Notes under the pieces: model-generated
Database searches by the model: none
What the model was told of the DNA's origin: nothing
Seen by the model: only the letters and a program-made list of their open reading frames with translations
DNA from: Haloprofundus marisrubri
Lineage (GTDB): Archaea > Halobacteriota > Halobacteria > Halobacteriales > Haloferacaceae
Length of the DNA stretch: 64,000 nt
Assembly: GCF_001469955.1 (NCBI RefSeq)
Contig: NZ_LOPU01000030.1
Coordinates: 62,001 to 126,000 of the forward strand
Reading direction: 5' to 3'
Made by a program: the position numbers and the translations under genes
Part shown: positions 1 to 11,619 of the stretch, one piece after another
How positions within the stretch are numbered: the first letter of the stretch is position 1
How the letters are laid out: each line of letters starts with the position of its first letter

Positions 1-231
1 GCGTACCAACTGCTGCTGCCGTTGTCGGTACTCAGCATCCTGCTGTTCGTCGGTTGGGTGTTCGCACGCAGCGCACTCGACGAGATCCGCCGCGGTGCGG
101 CTATCGGGAAGGGAGCCAGTTCGGCGTGGCTGTGGGCGGTTCGCCTCGTCGTCCCCATCGGCGTCGTGCTCACGCTCCTGCTCGGTATCCAGACGCTGTT
201 CGTCGGCGGCGCAATCGTCCCGCCGCTCTAA
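1..231 (+). CDS. Sodium-dependent symporter, SNF family, C-terminal fragment (cut by window edge)
   Basis: The reading frame is open from the first base, so this is the last 76 residues of a longer gene beginning before the window. It contains two hydrophobic segments separated by a basic/acidic loop (FARSALDEIRRG), ending VGGAIVPPL. The loop and following helix resemble the C-terminus of the complete symporter next door (MGRDALEEFRAG, then a long hydrophobic stretch), so the two are probably tandem paralogues of the neurotransmitter:sodium symporter family. These inner-membrane proteins import amino acids or related solutes with Na+. The substrate cannot be read from this fragment. Confidence 0.75.
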   Translation, partial: AYQLLLPLSVLSILLFVGWVFARSALDEIRRGAAIGKGASSAWLWAVRLVVPIGVVLTLLLGIQTLFVGGAIVPPL

Positions 232-424
232 AAAAAACAACCAACAAACAGGTTACGAATCGTCACCGAATATGGCGATTCGGCGATAAATTTTCTCGGA
301 ATCGGCCGCAGTAGCGGCCATTAACCGTTATTGTACGTAGTTGAGAGTTCTTCGACTCGAAACGCACTTTAACCGTGTCGGGGCAATGCGAAGCAATGAC
401 ACGAGACGGGCGGGCGGTACACAC

Positions 425-1852
425 ATGACACGAGAGACTTGGGGCACACGAGTCGGGTTCATCCTCGCCGCGGTCGGAAGCGCGGTCGGTCTGGGCAACA
501 TCTGGCGGTTCCCGTGGGTCGCCGCCGAACAGGGTGGGAGCGCCTTCCTCGCCGTCTATCTTCTCATCGTTCTCGCCATCGGCGTCCCCGGCCTGCTCGG
601 CGAGTTCGTCATCGGCCGGCGCTCGAACCGAAACCCCGTCGGCGCGCTTCGCTCGCTGTCAGGGTCGAAAAACTGGGGTCGAATCGGTTTCTTCAGCGTT
701 ATCGCGTCCGTCGCACTGCTGTCGTTCTACAGCGTCGTCGGCGGGTGGATTCTCCGCTACTTCGTCGAGAGCGGCGCTGCTCTGCTCGGCGGCGGCGCGC
801 CGTACTTCTCGAATCCCGGCGAGTACTTCGGCGCGGCCGCGTTCGGTCTCGACGCCGTGTTCTTCCACGTGCTGTTTCTCGCGCTCACCGCCGGTATCGT
901 CCTCGCGGGCGTCCGCCGCGGTATCGAAGTCGGGACGACAGTGATGATGCCGGCAGTGTTCGTGCTGCTCGTCGCGCTGGCGGTGTGGGCGTCGACGCGC
1001 ACCGGTGCCGCCGGCGGCTACGAGTTCTTCCTCCGCTTCGACGTGGCGACCGTCCGCGAGAACTTCTTCCAAGTACTCGGTCCCGCCGCTGGACAGGCGC
1101 TTTTCACCCTCTCTCTCGGTGCAGGGACGATGGTCACGTACGCCTCGTACCTCGGCGAAGACCGCTCGCTCCCCACGGACGCGACGACTATCGCCGTTCT
1201 CAACACGACCGTCGGTGTCCTCGCGGGCCTCGTCGTGTTCCCGCTTCTGTTCTCGCTCGGCATCGACCCCAGTTCGACGGGAACGGGTGAGGGTGCGCTG
1301 TTCGTCGGCCTCGCGGGTGCGTTCTCGCAACTGCCCGGCGGCATCGTCATCGCCACGGCGTTCTTCGGCGTCGTCACGCTGGCGGCGCTGTCGAGTTCCA
1401 TCAGCATGCTCGAAATCCCCGTCTCGTATCTCGTCGACGAACACGGGATGGAGCGCCGTAGCGCCGTCGGCCTCCTGATGGTGCTCGTCACAGTGACCGG
1501 CACCGTCTGCGCGCTCCGACCCGGTATCTTCGGCTTCGTCGCCGGGACGCTCGTCGACATCCTGCTCACCGCCGGACTGGCGGTGTTCCTCGTCTTCGTC
1601 GGCTGGGTGATGGGCCGAGATGCCCTCGAAGAGTTCCGCGCCGGTAGCGGGCCGGTCGCCCGCGCGCTGGCGGACCCGTGGCGGGTCGCCGCCGGCGTCG
1701 TCATTCCGCTGTTCCTCGTGTTCACGCTCCTGACGACGTTCGGCGTCGACGCGCAGGTCGGCTTTTGGCCCACCGTCGCCATCGCGGCCGTCGTCGCCGC
1801 CGCCGTCATTCTCGGCGCGCGCGCCTCGCGGCGACTGCCGAAGGCGAACTAG
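425..1852 (+). CDS. Sodium-dependent transporter, neurotransmitter:sodium symporter (SNF) family
   Basis: 475-residue polytopic membrane protein. The N-terminus carries the family signature around residues 8-30 (GFILAAVGSAVGLGNIWRFP), which in LeuT-type proteins forms the unwound helix 1 that binds Na+ and substrate. About eleven to twelve hydrophobic segments follow, the usual number for archaeal and bacterial members. I chose the ATG at 425 because the signature begins right after it; an in-frame ATG at 341 would add 28 residues unlike the family. The cargo is probably an amino acid, but this is inference. It lies directly downstream of a paralogue and converges on the broken dehydrogenase gene. 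Confidence 0.9.
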   Translation: MTRETWGTRVGFILAAVGSAVGLGNIWRFPWVAAEQGGSAFLAVYLLIVLAIGVPGLLGEFVIGRRSNRNPVGALRSLSGSKNWGRIGFFSVIASVALLSFYSVVGGWILRYFVESGAALLGGGAPYFSNPGEYFGAAAFGLDAVFFHVLFLALTAGIVLAGVRRGIEVGTTVMMPAVFVLLVALAVWASTRTGAAGGYEFFLRFDVATVRENFFQVLGPAAGQALFTLSLGAGTMVTYASYLGEDRSLPTDATTIAVLNTTVGVLAGLVVFPLLFSLGIDPSSTGTGEGALFVGLAGAFSQLPGGIVIATAFFGVVTLAALSSSISMLEIPVSYLVDEHGMERRSAVGLLMVLVTVTGTVCALRPGIFGFVAGTLVDILLTAGLAVFLVFVGWVMGRDALEEFRAGSGPVARALADPWRVAAGVVIPLFLVFTLLTTFGVDAQVGFWPTVAIAAVVAAAVILGARASRRLPKAN

Positions 1853-1872
1853 TCGGGTCAGTCGTTCGGACA

Positions 1873-1911
1873 CTCGGGCGCTCGGACGCTCGGGCGCTCC
1901 AGCACTGGAGT
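1873..1911. repeat. Direct 11-bp repeat and inverted repeat between convergent genes
   Basis: CTCGGGCGCTC occurs at 1873-1883 and again at 1889-1899. The second copy runs into a 6-bp perfect inverted repeat, CTCCAG-CA-CTGGAG (1897-1910). It sits exactly between the stop codons of the symporter (+) and the broken dehydrogenase (-), so it could act as a bidirectional terminator or simply be low-complexity spacer. No T-run is visible, so the termination role is weak. Confidence 0.4.
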
Positions 1912-1913
1912 GC

Positions 1914-2686
1914 TCAGGCGCTGTTGATGAATCCGCCGTCGACGACGATGGATTCGGCGGTGACGTACGATGCGAGGTCGCTGGCGAGGAACGTCGTGAT
2001 GCCGGCGACTTCTTTGGGTTGCCCGAACCGGCGGAGCGGAATCGTCTGTTTCAGTTGCTCGCCCTCTTCGGTGCCGACCATCGGCGAGTCCTTCGTCGTC
2101 ATCGCCGTCTCGATGACGCCCGGATGGATGACGTTCACGCGAATATCGTCGGGTCCGAGTTCCGCCGCGAGTGCGTAAGTGAACAGTCGAACACCGCCTT
2201 TTGCCGCCGAGTACGGTGTGATACCACCGTAGCCGACGATACCGGCGACGCTCGACATGTTGACGATGCTGCCGCCTTCGCCGCGTTCGACCATCCGAAG
2301 CGCCGCCGCTTTCGACCCGTTGACGACGCCGTCCATGTTGATTCGCATGAGGTTTCGATACTCGTCCAAATCGAGGTCGACGAGTGGCGCTTGCGGACCG
2401 ACGATACCCGCGTTGTTCACCATCACGTCGACGCCGCCGAACTCGTCCGCGGCCTCGACGGCGGCGACACAGTCGTCGTACTCTGAGACGTCGCACTCGA
2501 CGAACGTCGCCTCGCCGCCGTACTCTGCGACGAGTTCGTGCGTCGGTGTCCCGCCCTCGCGTGGGTCTTCGCGGATGTCGGCGACGACGACCGACGCGCC
2601 GTGTTCGGCGAACTGTTCGGCGATTGCACGCCCGTTGCCGCTCGATGCACGGTAACTACTGCCGTCTTCCCGTTCAGGAGTGTCAT
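1914..2686 (-). pseudogene. Short-chain dehydrogenase/reductase, interrupted by a 1-base frameshift
   Basis: The start at 2686 gives MTLLNGKTAVVT, the usual beta-1 strand of a short-chain dehydrogenase. At about 2650 the frame shifts: adding one G to the GTTACCGTGCATCG stretch restores VVTGASSGNGRAIAEQFAEHG, the glycine-rich NAD(P)-binding motif, and the new frame stays open to the stop at 1914. Downstream are NNAG, the active-site Ser region NMSSVAG and catalytic YSAAK. With the base restored the protein is about 257 residues, normal for the family. Without it neither frame gives a complete enzyme. It is either a recent pseudogene or a sequencing/assembly error; coding quality elsewhere is intact, which fits both. 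The substrate is unknown. Confidence 0.88.
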
Positions 2687-2904
2687 TGCGGGAGAGTGAA
2701 CGTCAAATGGTACCATAGCACTTGGTACATACGGGCTGATACGTCGCGTCGACGACAAGTACGACATCGAGGCGGTGTTCAGCGCCGAACCGGCCGCAAA
2801 GTAGGTCAAAATATCGACAGCTGTCGAACCATGTTTTGCCGTATTGCGGAAACCCTTTTGCACATCGAACGGACGTTCGTGACAATGCACGTTGGTGGTC
2901 CGGT

Positions 2905-4817
<1,913 letters not shown>

Positions 4818-4991
4818 CCATCGGGTTCGGCTCCCTCTCGACGTCATACAACGGTAGACAAATTTCTGATATATACTCGTCTGATTATTCCTGTTCGGTG
4901 TCGTACAGCCGTCAGGTAGGTATACTGACCACTCTACGGAAGCGACAGTTCACCGAGCGCTTTTGGTCGTCGCCTCCGAGGTTCACACAGT

Positions 4992-5351
4992 ATGGCAGAC
5001 ACAGACGTTCCGACCGAAGAGAAACCCTCCCGGAGCGACGGTGGTCGGCCAACGGCTTCGGCGGAGTCGGAGTCCTCACAGCCGACTGCGTTGACTCTCG
5101 GCGATTTGGTCGGAACGACCGAACAGGACCGAACTGGTCCGTCTTCGGCATGGCTGTTCCGTCACGGACTGTACATCGGGGCGATTCTCCTCATCGGCTT
5201 CGTCGTTCTCCCGGAACTGATGCTGTCGGTCGGGTCGGGATGGCCCGTCGGTATCGCGTGGGCGTTCGCCGAGTCGCTTCGCTACGGGGCAGTCATCCTC
5301 GCCGGCATGTACGCACTGAACGTCGCCGTCTCCGACGCCCTCGAACGATAA
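4992..5351 (+). CDS. Small haloarchaeal membrane protein, function unknown
   Basis: 119 residues. The first 50 are hydrophilic and Ser/Thr/Glu-rich; two transmembrane helices follow, roughly residues 57-75 (HGLYIGAILLIGFVVLPEL) and 88-112 (AFAESLRYGAVILAGMYALNVAVS). I do not recognise a family. The 174-bp gap upstream is relatively AT-rich around 4855-4895 and may hold its promoter. The neighbour on the opposite strand also encodes a tiny two-helix protein. Confidence 0.7.
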   Translation: MADTDVPTEEKPSRSDGGRPTASAESESSQPTALTLGDLVGTTEQDRTGPSSAWLFRHGLYIGAILLIGFVVLPELMLSVGSGWPVGIAWAFAESLRYGAVILAGMYALNVAVSDALER

Positions 5352-5384
5352 CTGTCTCGCCGCCGGTTGCCTCTCTGCCCTTGT

Positions 5385-5570
5385 CTACCCGCTCGCTTCG
5401 CCTCTCGTAGAATCGTAGCCGACGAGGAGACTCGGGAGTACGACGCCAAATCCGAGTAGTACGGCGGTGTACGTCCACCCCGGCCAGTCGGTCAGCGACG
5501 TGAGCGCGAAATACGCCACCGTCGTCGGGACGACGCAGGCGAGGATAATCGCGTTCTCGCGGGAGACCAT
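5385..5570 (-). CDS. Very small two-helix membrane protein, function unknown
   Basis: From the ATG at 5570 the product is 61 residues: MVSRENAIILACVVPTTVAY begins the first helix, a WPGWTY turn separates it from a second helix (AVLLGFGVVLPSLLVG), and a short charged tail ends it. The frame extends upstream to 5672 but the extra residues are Arg/Ser-rich and non-conserved in character, so the shorter start is preferred. Convergent with the preceding small membrane protein. Confidence 0.6.
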   Translation of the reverse strand: MVSRENAIILACVVPTTVAYFALTSLTDWPGWTYTAVLLGFGVVLPSLLVGYDSTRGEASG

Positions 5571-5649
5571 ACCACGAACTCGGCCGACGACCGAAAGTAG
5601 CTGTCGCTCGCCCCCTAAAACGCCTCGGAAACGAAGAGCGGACGCCCGT

Positions 5650-6381
5650 TCAGACGACGGTCCAGTCGTCAAGGATGAGGCCGTCGACGCCGTTGGAAAT
5701 CAACTGTTCGGCAGCTGTCGCGGTCGGAACGGTCCACGCGTTGACGGCGAATCCGGCGTCGTGTGCCGCCTCGATGTGACCGGGTTCGTCGAGACAGAGT
5801 CGGTACTCGGGGTGAAGAAACGAACAGCCGAGTTCCATCGCCGTCTCGACGTTTCGGTCCCACGATTCGGCGAACAGGAGTGCGGTGTCGAGGTCACCCA
5901 CTGCGTCGAGTTCCGAGAGCGCCTCGGGCAGAAACGAGGAGACGAACACCTCGTTCGGAACGCGCTCGCAGTGGTCGACAATCTCCCCGGCCATCCCTCG
6001 ATGTTTGAGTTCGACGTTCACCGCAGTGTCGTCGGGAACCGCAGTCAGGAGGTCCGAGAGGAGCGGAACCGTCACGTCGACGCTCGTGTGAGACTCGGCG
6101 CTGCGCTGTCGCTCGGGAGCGGCGGCGGTGTCGACGGTGTCCACGGGGTCGACGCCGCGGACGACGAGGTCACGCAGGTCGTCCCACGGCGTCTCGCGGA
6201 CGCGACCTGACCCGTCTGTGAGGCGGCCGAGCGTCTCGTCGTGGAAGACGACGAGTTCGCCGCTCGCACACCGTTGGACGTCGATTTCGACGGCATCGAC
6301 GTGCGGTGCGGCGCGTCGAACCGCCGCAACGGTGTTTTCGGGCGCGTGAGCGGGACACCCGCGGTGGCCGATGAGCTGCAT
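5650..6381 (-). CDS. ugpQ: Glycerophosphodiester phosphodiesterase
   Basis: 243 residues from the ATG at 6381, where MQLIGHRGCPAHAPENT matches the family's N-terminal HRG...PENT active-site strand. Other catalytic elements follow: EIDVQ (metal-binding Glu/Asp) near residue 33, the catalytic His in FHDETLGRLTDG near 46, NVELKHRG near 125, and the terminal AWTVPT...GVDGLILDDW. No signal peptide, so cytoplasmic. It hydrolyses glycerophosphodiesters to sn-glycerol 3-phosphate (or the archaeal sn-1 isomer) and alcohol. The frame stays open to 6489, but the upstream part lacks the motif and overlaps the probable promoter zone of divergent pccA. Confidence 0.92.
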   Translation of the reverse strand: MQLIGHRGCPAHAPENTVAAVRRAAPHVDAVEIDVQRCASGELVVFHDETLGRLTDGSGRVRETPWDDLRDLVVRGVDPVDTVDTAAAPERQRSAESHTSVDVTVPLLSDLLTAVPDDTAVNVELKHRGMAGEIVDHCERVPNEVFVSSFLPEALSELDAVGDLDTALLFAESWDRNVETAMELGCSFLHPEYRLCLDEPGHIEAAHDAGFAVNAWTVPTATAAEQLISNGVDGLILDDWTVV

Positions 6382-6512
6382 AGCTTCCCGTTGGACCGAA
6401 GATACCTCAACTCGGCGGGTAGTGTCGTCAACCCATCCCTGTTCGAACGTTGACGATATCGAACCCGGACCGATAGAATGAGGTTCCACATACGAATAGG
6501 GAAAAGCAAGAA

Positions 6513-8312
6513 ATGTTCAGTAAGGTTCTCGTCGCCAACCGTGGAGAAATCGCGGTGCGCGTGATGCGCGCCTGCAAAGAACTCGGCGTCCGGACCGTCG
6601 CCATCTACAGCGATGCCGACAAACACGGCGGACACGTCCGCTACGCCGACGAAGCGTACAACGTCGGCCCCGCGCGCGCCGCCGACTCCTATCTCGACCA
6701 AGAGGCTATCCTCGAAGCGGCCGAGAAAGCCGGCGCGGACGCGATTCACCCCGGCTACGGCTTCCTCGCGGAGAACGCGGAGTTCGCCCGCAACGTCGAA
6801 GAGAGCGAGTTCACGTGGGTCGGCCCGTCCGCGGACGCGATGGAGCGTCTCGGCGAGAAGACGAAAGCCCGCGCGCTGATGCAGGAAGCCGACGTCCCCG
6901 TCGTCCCCGGCACGACCGAACCCGTCGAGTCGCCGGACGAAGTGAAGGAAATCGCCGACGAGTACGGCTACCCGGTGGCCATCAAAGCCGAAGGTGGCGG
7001 CGGTGGCCGCGGCCTGAAAGTCGTCCAGAGCGAAGAAGAAGTCGAAGAACAGCTCGAAACTGCCCAGCGCGAGGGCGAGGCGTACTTCGACAACGCCTCC
7101 GTCTACGTCGAGAAGTATCTCGAAGCGCCGCGACACATCGAAGTCCAGATTCTCGCCGACCACCACGACAACGTCCGCCACCTCGGCGAGCGCGACTGCT
7201 CGCTGCAGCGCCGCCACCAGAAGGTTATCGAGGAGGCTCCCTCGCCGGCGCTGACCGACGACCTGCGAGAGCGCATCGGTGAGGCCGCCCGCCGCGGCGT
7301 CGCCGAGGCCAACTACACCAACGCCGGCACCGTGGAGTTCCTCGTCGAGGACGGCGAGTTCTTCTTCATGGAGGTCAACACCCGGATTCAGGTCGAACAC
7401 ACCGTTTCCGAGGAAGTGACGGGCCTCGACATCGTCAAGTGGCAACTGCGCGTCGCCGCCGGCGAGGAACTCGACTTCGAACAGGACGACGTCGAAATCG
7501 AGGGCCACGCCATCGAGTTCCGCATCAACGCCGAGAAATCCGCCCAAGAGTTCGCCCCCGCGACGGGCAAACTGAAGACGTACGACCCCGCCGGCGGCAT
7601 CGGCGTCCGCATCGACGACGCGATGCGACAGGGCGACGAAATCGGCGGCGACTACGACTCGATGATTGCGAAACTCATCGTCGCCGCATCGGACAGAGAG
7701 GAGTGTCTCGTCCGCTCCGAGCGCGCGCTCGCCGAGTACGACATCGAGGGACTGGAGACCATCATCCCGTTCCACCGCCTGATGCTCACCGACGAGGCGT
7801 TCATCGACGGCGAGCACACGACGAAGTACCTCGACGAGGAACTCGACCGCGAGCGCATCGAACAGGCCGTCGAGAAGTGGGGGCCGACCGACGCCGGCGA
7901 CGGCGACGACGACGAGGACGTCACCGAACGCGAGTTCACCGTCGAAGTCAACGGCAAGCGCTTCGAGGTGAACCTCGAAGAACGCGGTGCACCCGCCATC
8001 CCCGTCTCGGGCAACTCCAGTGGCAGTGGCAACAGCGCCCGTCGCCCGCCGAAGCCGAAAGACGACGGCGGCGACGACGAAGTCGTCATCGAAGGCGACG
8101 GCGAGACCGTCGCCGCCGAGATGCAGGGGACGATTCTCTCCGTCGACGTGGAGGAGGGCGACGAAGTCGCCTCGGGTGACGTGGTCTGCGTGCTCGAAGC
8201 GATGAAGATGGAAAACGACGTGACGACCCAGCGCGGCGGGACGGTCACGCAGGTGCTCGTCTCCGAAGGCGAGAGCGTCGACATGGGCGACGTGCTCATC
8301 GTCCTCGAATAG
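6513..8312 (+). CDS. pccA: Acyl-CoA carboxylase biotin carboxylase / biotin carboxyl carrier subunit
   Basis: 599 residues. Biotin carboxylase occupies about 1-445, beginning [17 protein letters not shown], with the ATP-grasp glycine loop [10 protein letters not shown] near 165, the catalytic [10 protein letters not shown] and the C-domain [11 protein letters not shown]. After a low-complexity Gly/Ser/Pro/Asp linker the biotinyl domain ends the protein, with EAMKMEND and the biotin-accepting lysine at about 565. It carboxylates its own biotin with ATP and bicarbonate, then hands it to PccB. It is not adjacent to pccB-pccX; three small unrelated genes intervene. The 131-bp upstream gap is shared with the divergent phosphodiesterase gene. 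Confidence 0.95.
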   Translation: MFSKVLVANRGEIAVRVMRACKELGVRTVAIYSDADKHGGHVRYADEAYNVGPARAADSYLDQEAILEAAEKAGADAIHPGYGFLAENAEFARNVEESEFTWVGPSADAMERLGEKTKARALMQEADVPVVPGTTEPVESPDEVKEIADEYGYPVAIKAEGGGGGRGLKVVQSEEEVEEQLETAQREGEAYFDNASVYVEKYLEAPRHIEVQILADHHDNVRHLGERDCSLQRRHQKVIEEAPSPALTDDLRERIGEAARRGVAEANYTNAGTVEFLVEDGEFFFMEVNTRIQVEHTVSEEVTGLDIVKWQLRVAAGEELDFEQDDVEIEGHAIEFRINAEKSAQEFAPATGKLKTYDPAGGIGVRIDDAMRQGDEIGGDYDSMIAKLIVAASDREECLVRSERALAEYDIEGLETIIPFHRLMLTDEAFIDGEHTTKYLDEELDRERIEQAVEKWGPTDAGDGDDDEDVTEREFTVEVNGKRFEVNLEERGAPAIPVSGNSSGSGNSARRPPKPKDDGGDDEVVIEGDGETVAAEMQGTILSVDVEEGDEVASGDVVCVLEAMKMENDVTTQRGGTVTQVLVSEGESVDMGDVLIVLE

Positions 8313-8444
8313 CGTCAGAATCGGTCAGCGAACTCTCTTCTCTCTCGTATTTTCGGTTGACTGGTCGACTGCTCGGGGAGGCGCTCGAAAAATCGGAGCG
8401 TCGCAGACGGGGTCCGACTCAGGGAGACGAACTACGTCTCAGAC

Positions 8445-9749
8445 TCACGTCGTTTTCGGCGTCGACGTCGGGTCGTCGGCGTCGAGGCGAGATTCCTTCC
8501 GGTTGCGCAGCAGTCGCCGCGAACTCAGTATCACCGACTGAAGCAGCGCACCGGCCGCCGGTGCGGGGTCGTCCCACGCCGGGATGCTGTGTCTGTGGCG
8601 AGTGAGCGCGTTTCCGAACGACCCCAGCGAACTGATGGGGCGCTCCGAGAGGTTCTCGCCGAGCCATTTGAGGTCCTCGTAGAACAACCGCTGCATCCGC
8701 TCGCCGACCGGATACTCGCCGTCGTGCTGGGGCGTCTCGCCGCGCAGTTGCTGGTAGTGAAGCCACGGGAAGTCGACGCCGCAGGCGACGGCAAACGGCA
8801 CCGACCCCCAGTACCGGCCGTTGACCTCGATGAGGTAGTACTCGCCGTCGTCGGTTTCCATGAACTCGACCATCGCCGGGCCGGTCCACTCCAGTGCCTC
8901 GATGACCTCCTCGGCGTACCGTTGCATCTTCTCGTCGCGCATCGACTCTAAGACGGCGGAGTTGCCACCTGACGAGGGGTACGTTCGAACGCGGCGCTCT
9001 TGGAACTGCGCGAGCACCTCTCCTTCGTCGGCGAGAACGACCGTCGCCGTCGTCTCGCCGGGGATGTACTCTTGGACGATGGGTTCGTGGCCTTTCAGGT
9101 GACTGTTGCGGCCGACGAGCACCTGGTACGTCGAGATGAGCGCCGCCTCCGTCTCGACGTAGTTCACGTCGTCGATGAGGTCCGTGTGCGCTTTTCCACC
9201 GTCGAGAACGGTTTTGCTGCGATACTTTACGACCGCCGGCAGCGACATCCCGCTGGCGAGGTCTACGACGTCGGTGTACTCTTTCTGCTGGCGAGTTTCG
9301 GGCGTCGGAACGTCGAGGTCGGCGGCGAGTTCGAAGAACGCCCCCTTGTCGTACACCTTGTCGAACGTCTCGGGGTCCTCGACGGCGACTTTCGTGCCGG
9401 TTGCCTCCAGTTCGGCTTTGTGGTGCGAACAGACGAGCGAACTCATGTCCGACACCGGCATCACGGCGAAGATGTCGTTGGCCGCGAGATACTCCCGAAG
9501 GTCGTCGACGAACCGTCGGTAGTCCGTCGATGGGTCCGGATACACGTATCTGTCGTCGGCGTACCGCGAGAACATGCCGAGGCCCGTCCGACTCGTGCCA
9601 CCCACGGTCACGGGGACACCTTTCCGCCCCAAGGAACGAACGACGCGCAGCGCCGCCGGCCCGTCACCGTCCAACACCAGCACCCGCGGGGGGTCGGCCT
9701 CTCTCTCCGGTGCGGTCGGTTGTGACTCGGGGGGGTGCCGATTTGGCAT
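8445..9749 (-). CDS. ATP-grasp carboxylate-amine ligase-like protein
   Basis: 434 residues from the ATG at 9749. A Rossmann-like N-terminus (RVLVLDGDGPAALRVVRSLG) precedes an ATP-grasp fold with LPAVVKYRS near 175, the hinge HEPIVQEYIPGE near 232 and the metal-binding EFMETDDGEYYLIEVNGRYWGS near 310. This resembles carbamoyl-phosphate-synthase-large-chain-like ATP-grasp proteins that join a carboxylate to an amine; the substrate is unknown. The C-terminal 60 residues are Arg/Ser-rich. The AT-rich upstream region (9770-9870) holds two TATA-like elements, TTATTTATA near 9803 and CAAATATAG near 9845, so the true start or transcript leader may vary. Confidence 0.85.
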   Translation of the reverse strand: MPNRHPPESQPTAPEREADPPRVLVLDGDGPAALRVVRSLGRKGVPVTVGGTSRTGLGMFSRYADDRYVYPDPSTDYRRFVDDLREYLAANDIFAVMPVSDMSSLVCSHHKAELEATGTKVAVEDPETFDKVYDKGAFFELAADLDVPTPETRQQKEYTDVVDLASGMSLPAVVKYRSKTVLDGGKAHTDLIDDVNYVETEAALISTYQVLVGRNSHLKGHEPIVQEYIPGETTATVVLADEGEVLAQFQERRVRTYPSSGGNSAVLESMRDEKMQRYAEEVIEALEWTGPAMVEFMETDDGEYYLIEVNGRYWGSVPFAVACGVDFPWLHYQQLRGETPQHDGEYPVGERMQRLFYEDLKWLGENLSERPISSLGSFGNALTRHRHSIPAWDDPAPAAGALLQSVILSSRRLLRNRKESRLDADDPTSTPKTT

Positions 9750-10041
9750 GTGAAACAGAACGTCGTGCAAGGTGAAAAAGCCAGCATGAGCGATAGTTGA
9801 CGTATAAATAAGGTTGTTGGCCGGATACAGTCGCTGGAACTGACTATATTTGAGTTTGAAAATCACACACCATTGTCAGCAATGCGAGACAGCCACAGCT
9901 GACGCGAGGGTCGCGGTCGAACACGTCGCAGTCCGAAAGGTGGCGGTCGGAGAAACCTCCATCTTGGGGAAAACGAGAACTGGCGTCGACGACTGACGGT
10001 CGACCGCCGCGTTCATGGCGACTGCCCACGGAGTCGCCGGC

Positions 10042-11016
10042 ATGAGTGACACGCAGCGGGCGGTGCTCGCCGCCCTCTCGGAGGGTATCGTCTCCGGGCC
10101 GGTGCTCGCCGAGGAACTCGACATCTCCCGCGCGGCGGTGTGGAAGCAGATAGAAGCGCTGCGAGCGGACGGGTTCGTCGTCGAGAGTACGGATGCGGGG
10201 TACGAACTGGTCGACGTCCCGGAGTTCGGCGGCGCAGCGGTCTCGCTCGGACTCGACGCCCCCGTGACCGTCGAGTACCACGACGAACTCGGGAGTACGA
10301 ACGACCGCGGCCGCGAACTCGCCGCCGAAGGCGCGGCGGACGTAGCGGTGCTGGCCGACGAGCAGGTCGGGAGTCGCGGTCGACTGAACCGCGAGTGGAC
10401 AGCCCCGAGCGGGGGCGTCTGGCTCAGTCTCGTTCTTCGGCCCGAGCGACCGCCCGCCCACGTCCCGCTGTTCACGCTCGCGGCCGCGGTTGCGACGACC
10501 AAGGCGGCGCGGGAGGCAGGTGTGCCAGCCGAAATCAAGTGGCCGAACGACGTGCTGGTTCCGGTAGACGGTGACGAATCCAACGACGACACCCTCGGCC
10601 GCGGTGGTCGAAAGCTCGCCGGCATCCTCACCGAGATGGAAGGTGAAGCCGACCGTGTCTCGTGGCTGGTCGTCGGCATCGGCGTCAACGCCAACATCGA
10701 CGCCGAGACGTTACCGGCAGGGGCGACGAGCATCCGCGAGGAGGCCGGCGACGTCGAACGTCGACTGTTCGTTCAGCGACTCGTCGAGGAGTTCTACGCG
10801 CTCCGCGACGACTCCGAGGCCGTGCTTCCGGCATGGCGCGAGTACAGCGCGACACTCGGCCGACGCGTCCGCGTCGAGACGCCCGGCGGCGTCGTCGAGG
10901 GTGAAGCCGTCGACGTCGTTCATCCGGGAGCGCTCGTCGTCGACACCGACGAGGGCGAGGTGACGGTCCACGCCGGCGACTGTGAGCATCTCCGCTCGGC
11001 GGAGTTCGACGGATAG
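10042..11016 (+). CDS. birA: Biotin operon repressor/biotin-[acetyl-CoA-carboxylase] ligase
   Basis: 324 residues. Residues 1-55 form a winged helix (SGPVLAEELDISRAAVWKQIEAL), the DNA-binding part found in BirA. The catalytic domain follows with STNDRGREL near 85, the biotinyl-AMP loop GSRGRLNREW near 110-119, WPNDVLV near 175 and KLAGILTEMEGE near 200; the SH3-like C-domain ends the protein. It biotinylates the lysine in the carrier domain of PccA, encoded 2 kb upstream. Start chosen at 10042 (MSDTQR), because the upstream ATG at 10015 adds nine residues before the helix-turn-helix. Whether it still represses transcription cannot be judged. Confidence 0.93.
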   Translation: MSDTQRAVLAALSEGIVSGPVLAEELDISRAAVWKQIEALRADGFVVESTDAGYELVDVPEFGGAAVSLGLDAPVTVEYHDELGSTNDRGRELAAEGAADVAVLADEQVGSRGRLNREWTAPSGGVWLSLVLRPERPPAHVPLFTLAAAVATTKAAREAGVPAEIKWPNDVLVPVDGDESNDDTLGRGGRKLAGILTEMEGEADRVSWLVVGIGVNANIDAETLPAGATSIREEAGDVERRLFVQRLVEEFYALRDDSEAVLPAWREYSATLGRRVRVETPGGVVEGEAVDVVHPGALVVDTDEGEVTVHAGDCEHLRSAEFDG

Positions 11017-11070
11017 CGAACTCGAATCGACCGATAGCCGAGTCGAATCGGTCGAGACCGATAGCGTCGC

Positions 11071-11526
11071 TCAGGCGGGTTGGCCGGGGGCTTCGTCGGC
11101 GACGTGGACGGTCAACACCGGCACGTTCGACCCGCGGACGACTTTCTCGGCGACGCTGCCGAGGAGCAGGCGGTCGATACCGCCGCGGCCGTGGGTGCCC
11201 ATCACGATGAGGTCACAGCCTTCGCGTTCGGCGTAGCTGACGATTTCACGGCTCGGCGAACCGTCGACGACGGCGGCCTCGACGGAGACGCCTCGCTCGT
11301 CGGCAAGTCGGCGAACGTCCTCGAGGGCCGCTTCGGCGTCGCTGCGGAGCATCTCGTCGATGCCGTCCCACGAGGACTCCATGGGCAGGCCCGCGTAGCT
11401 CGCCGTGTTGACGACGTAGATGGCGTGAATCGTCGCGCCGTGTGCCTCCGCGAGGTCGAGGGCGTGACAGATAGCGCGTTCGACGCCCTCCGAGCCGTCG
11501 GTCGGAACGAGAATTCGGTCGTACAT
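11071..11526 (-). CDS. Universal stress protein, UspA family
   Basis: 151 residues beginning MYDRILVPTDGSEG, the classic first strand of the UspA fold. The ATP-binding signature appears at the C-terminus as VMGTHGRGGIDRLLLGSVAEKVVR (G-2x-G-9x-G-S type), implying an ATP-binding Usp. An in-frame ATG six bases upstream (11532) is also possible. Cytoplasmic; the precise role of haloarchaeal Usps is unknown. It faces the end of birA. Confidence 0.9.
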   Translation of the reverse strand: MYDRILVPTDGSEGVERAICHALDLAEAHGATIHAIYVVNTASYAGLPMESSWDGIDEMLRSDAEAALEDVRRLADERGVSVEAAVVDGSPSREIVSYAEREGCDLIVMGTHGRGGIDRLLLGSVAEKVVRGSNVPVLTVHVADEAPGQPA

Positions 11527-11619
11527 CCCCATGCGATATCGTACCAAGCTACTGTCGGAGGGTTAATAACTGTTCGCGCGACGAGCGTCGACGGCGAACG
11601 AGTAGAGAGAGTCGCCTTC

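Noticed and set aside
6072-7817. 581-residue minus-strand frame across pccA
   Set aside because: Shadow of the biotin carboxylase gene; no motifs.
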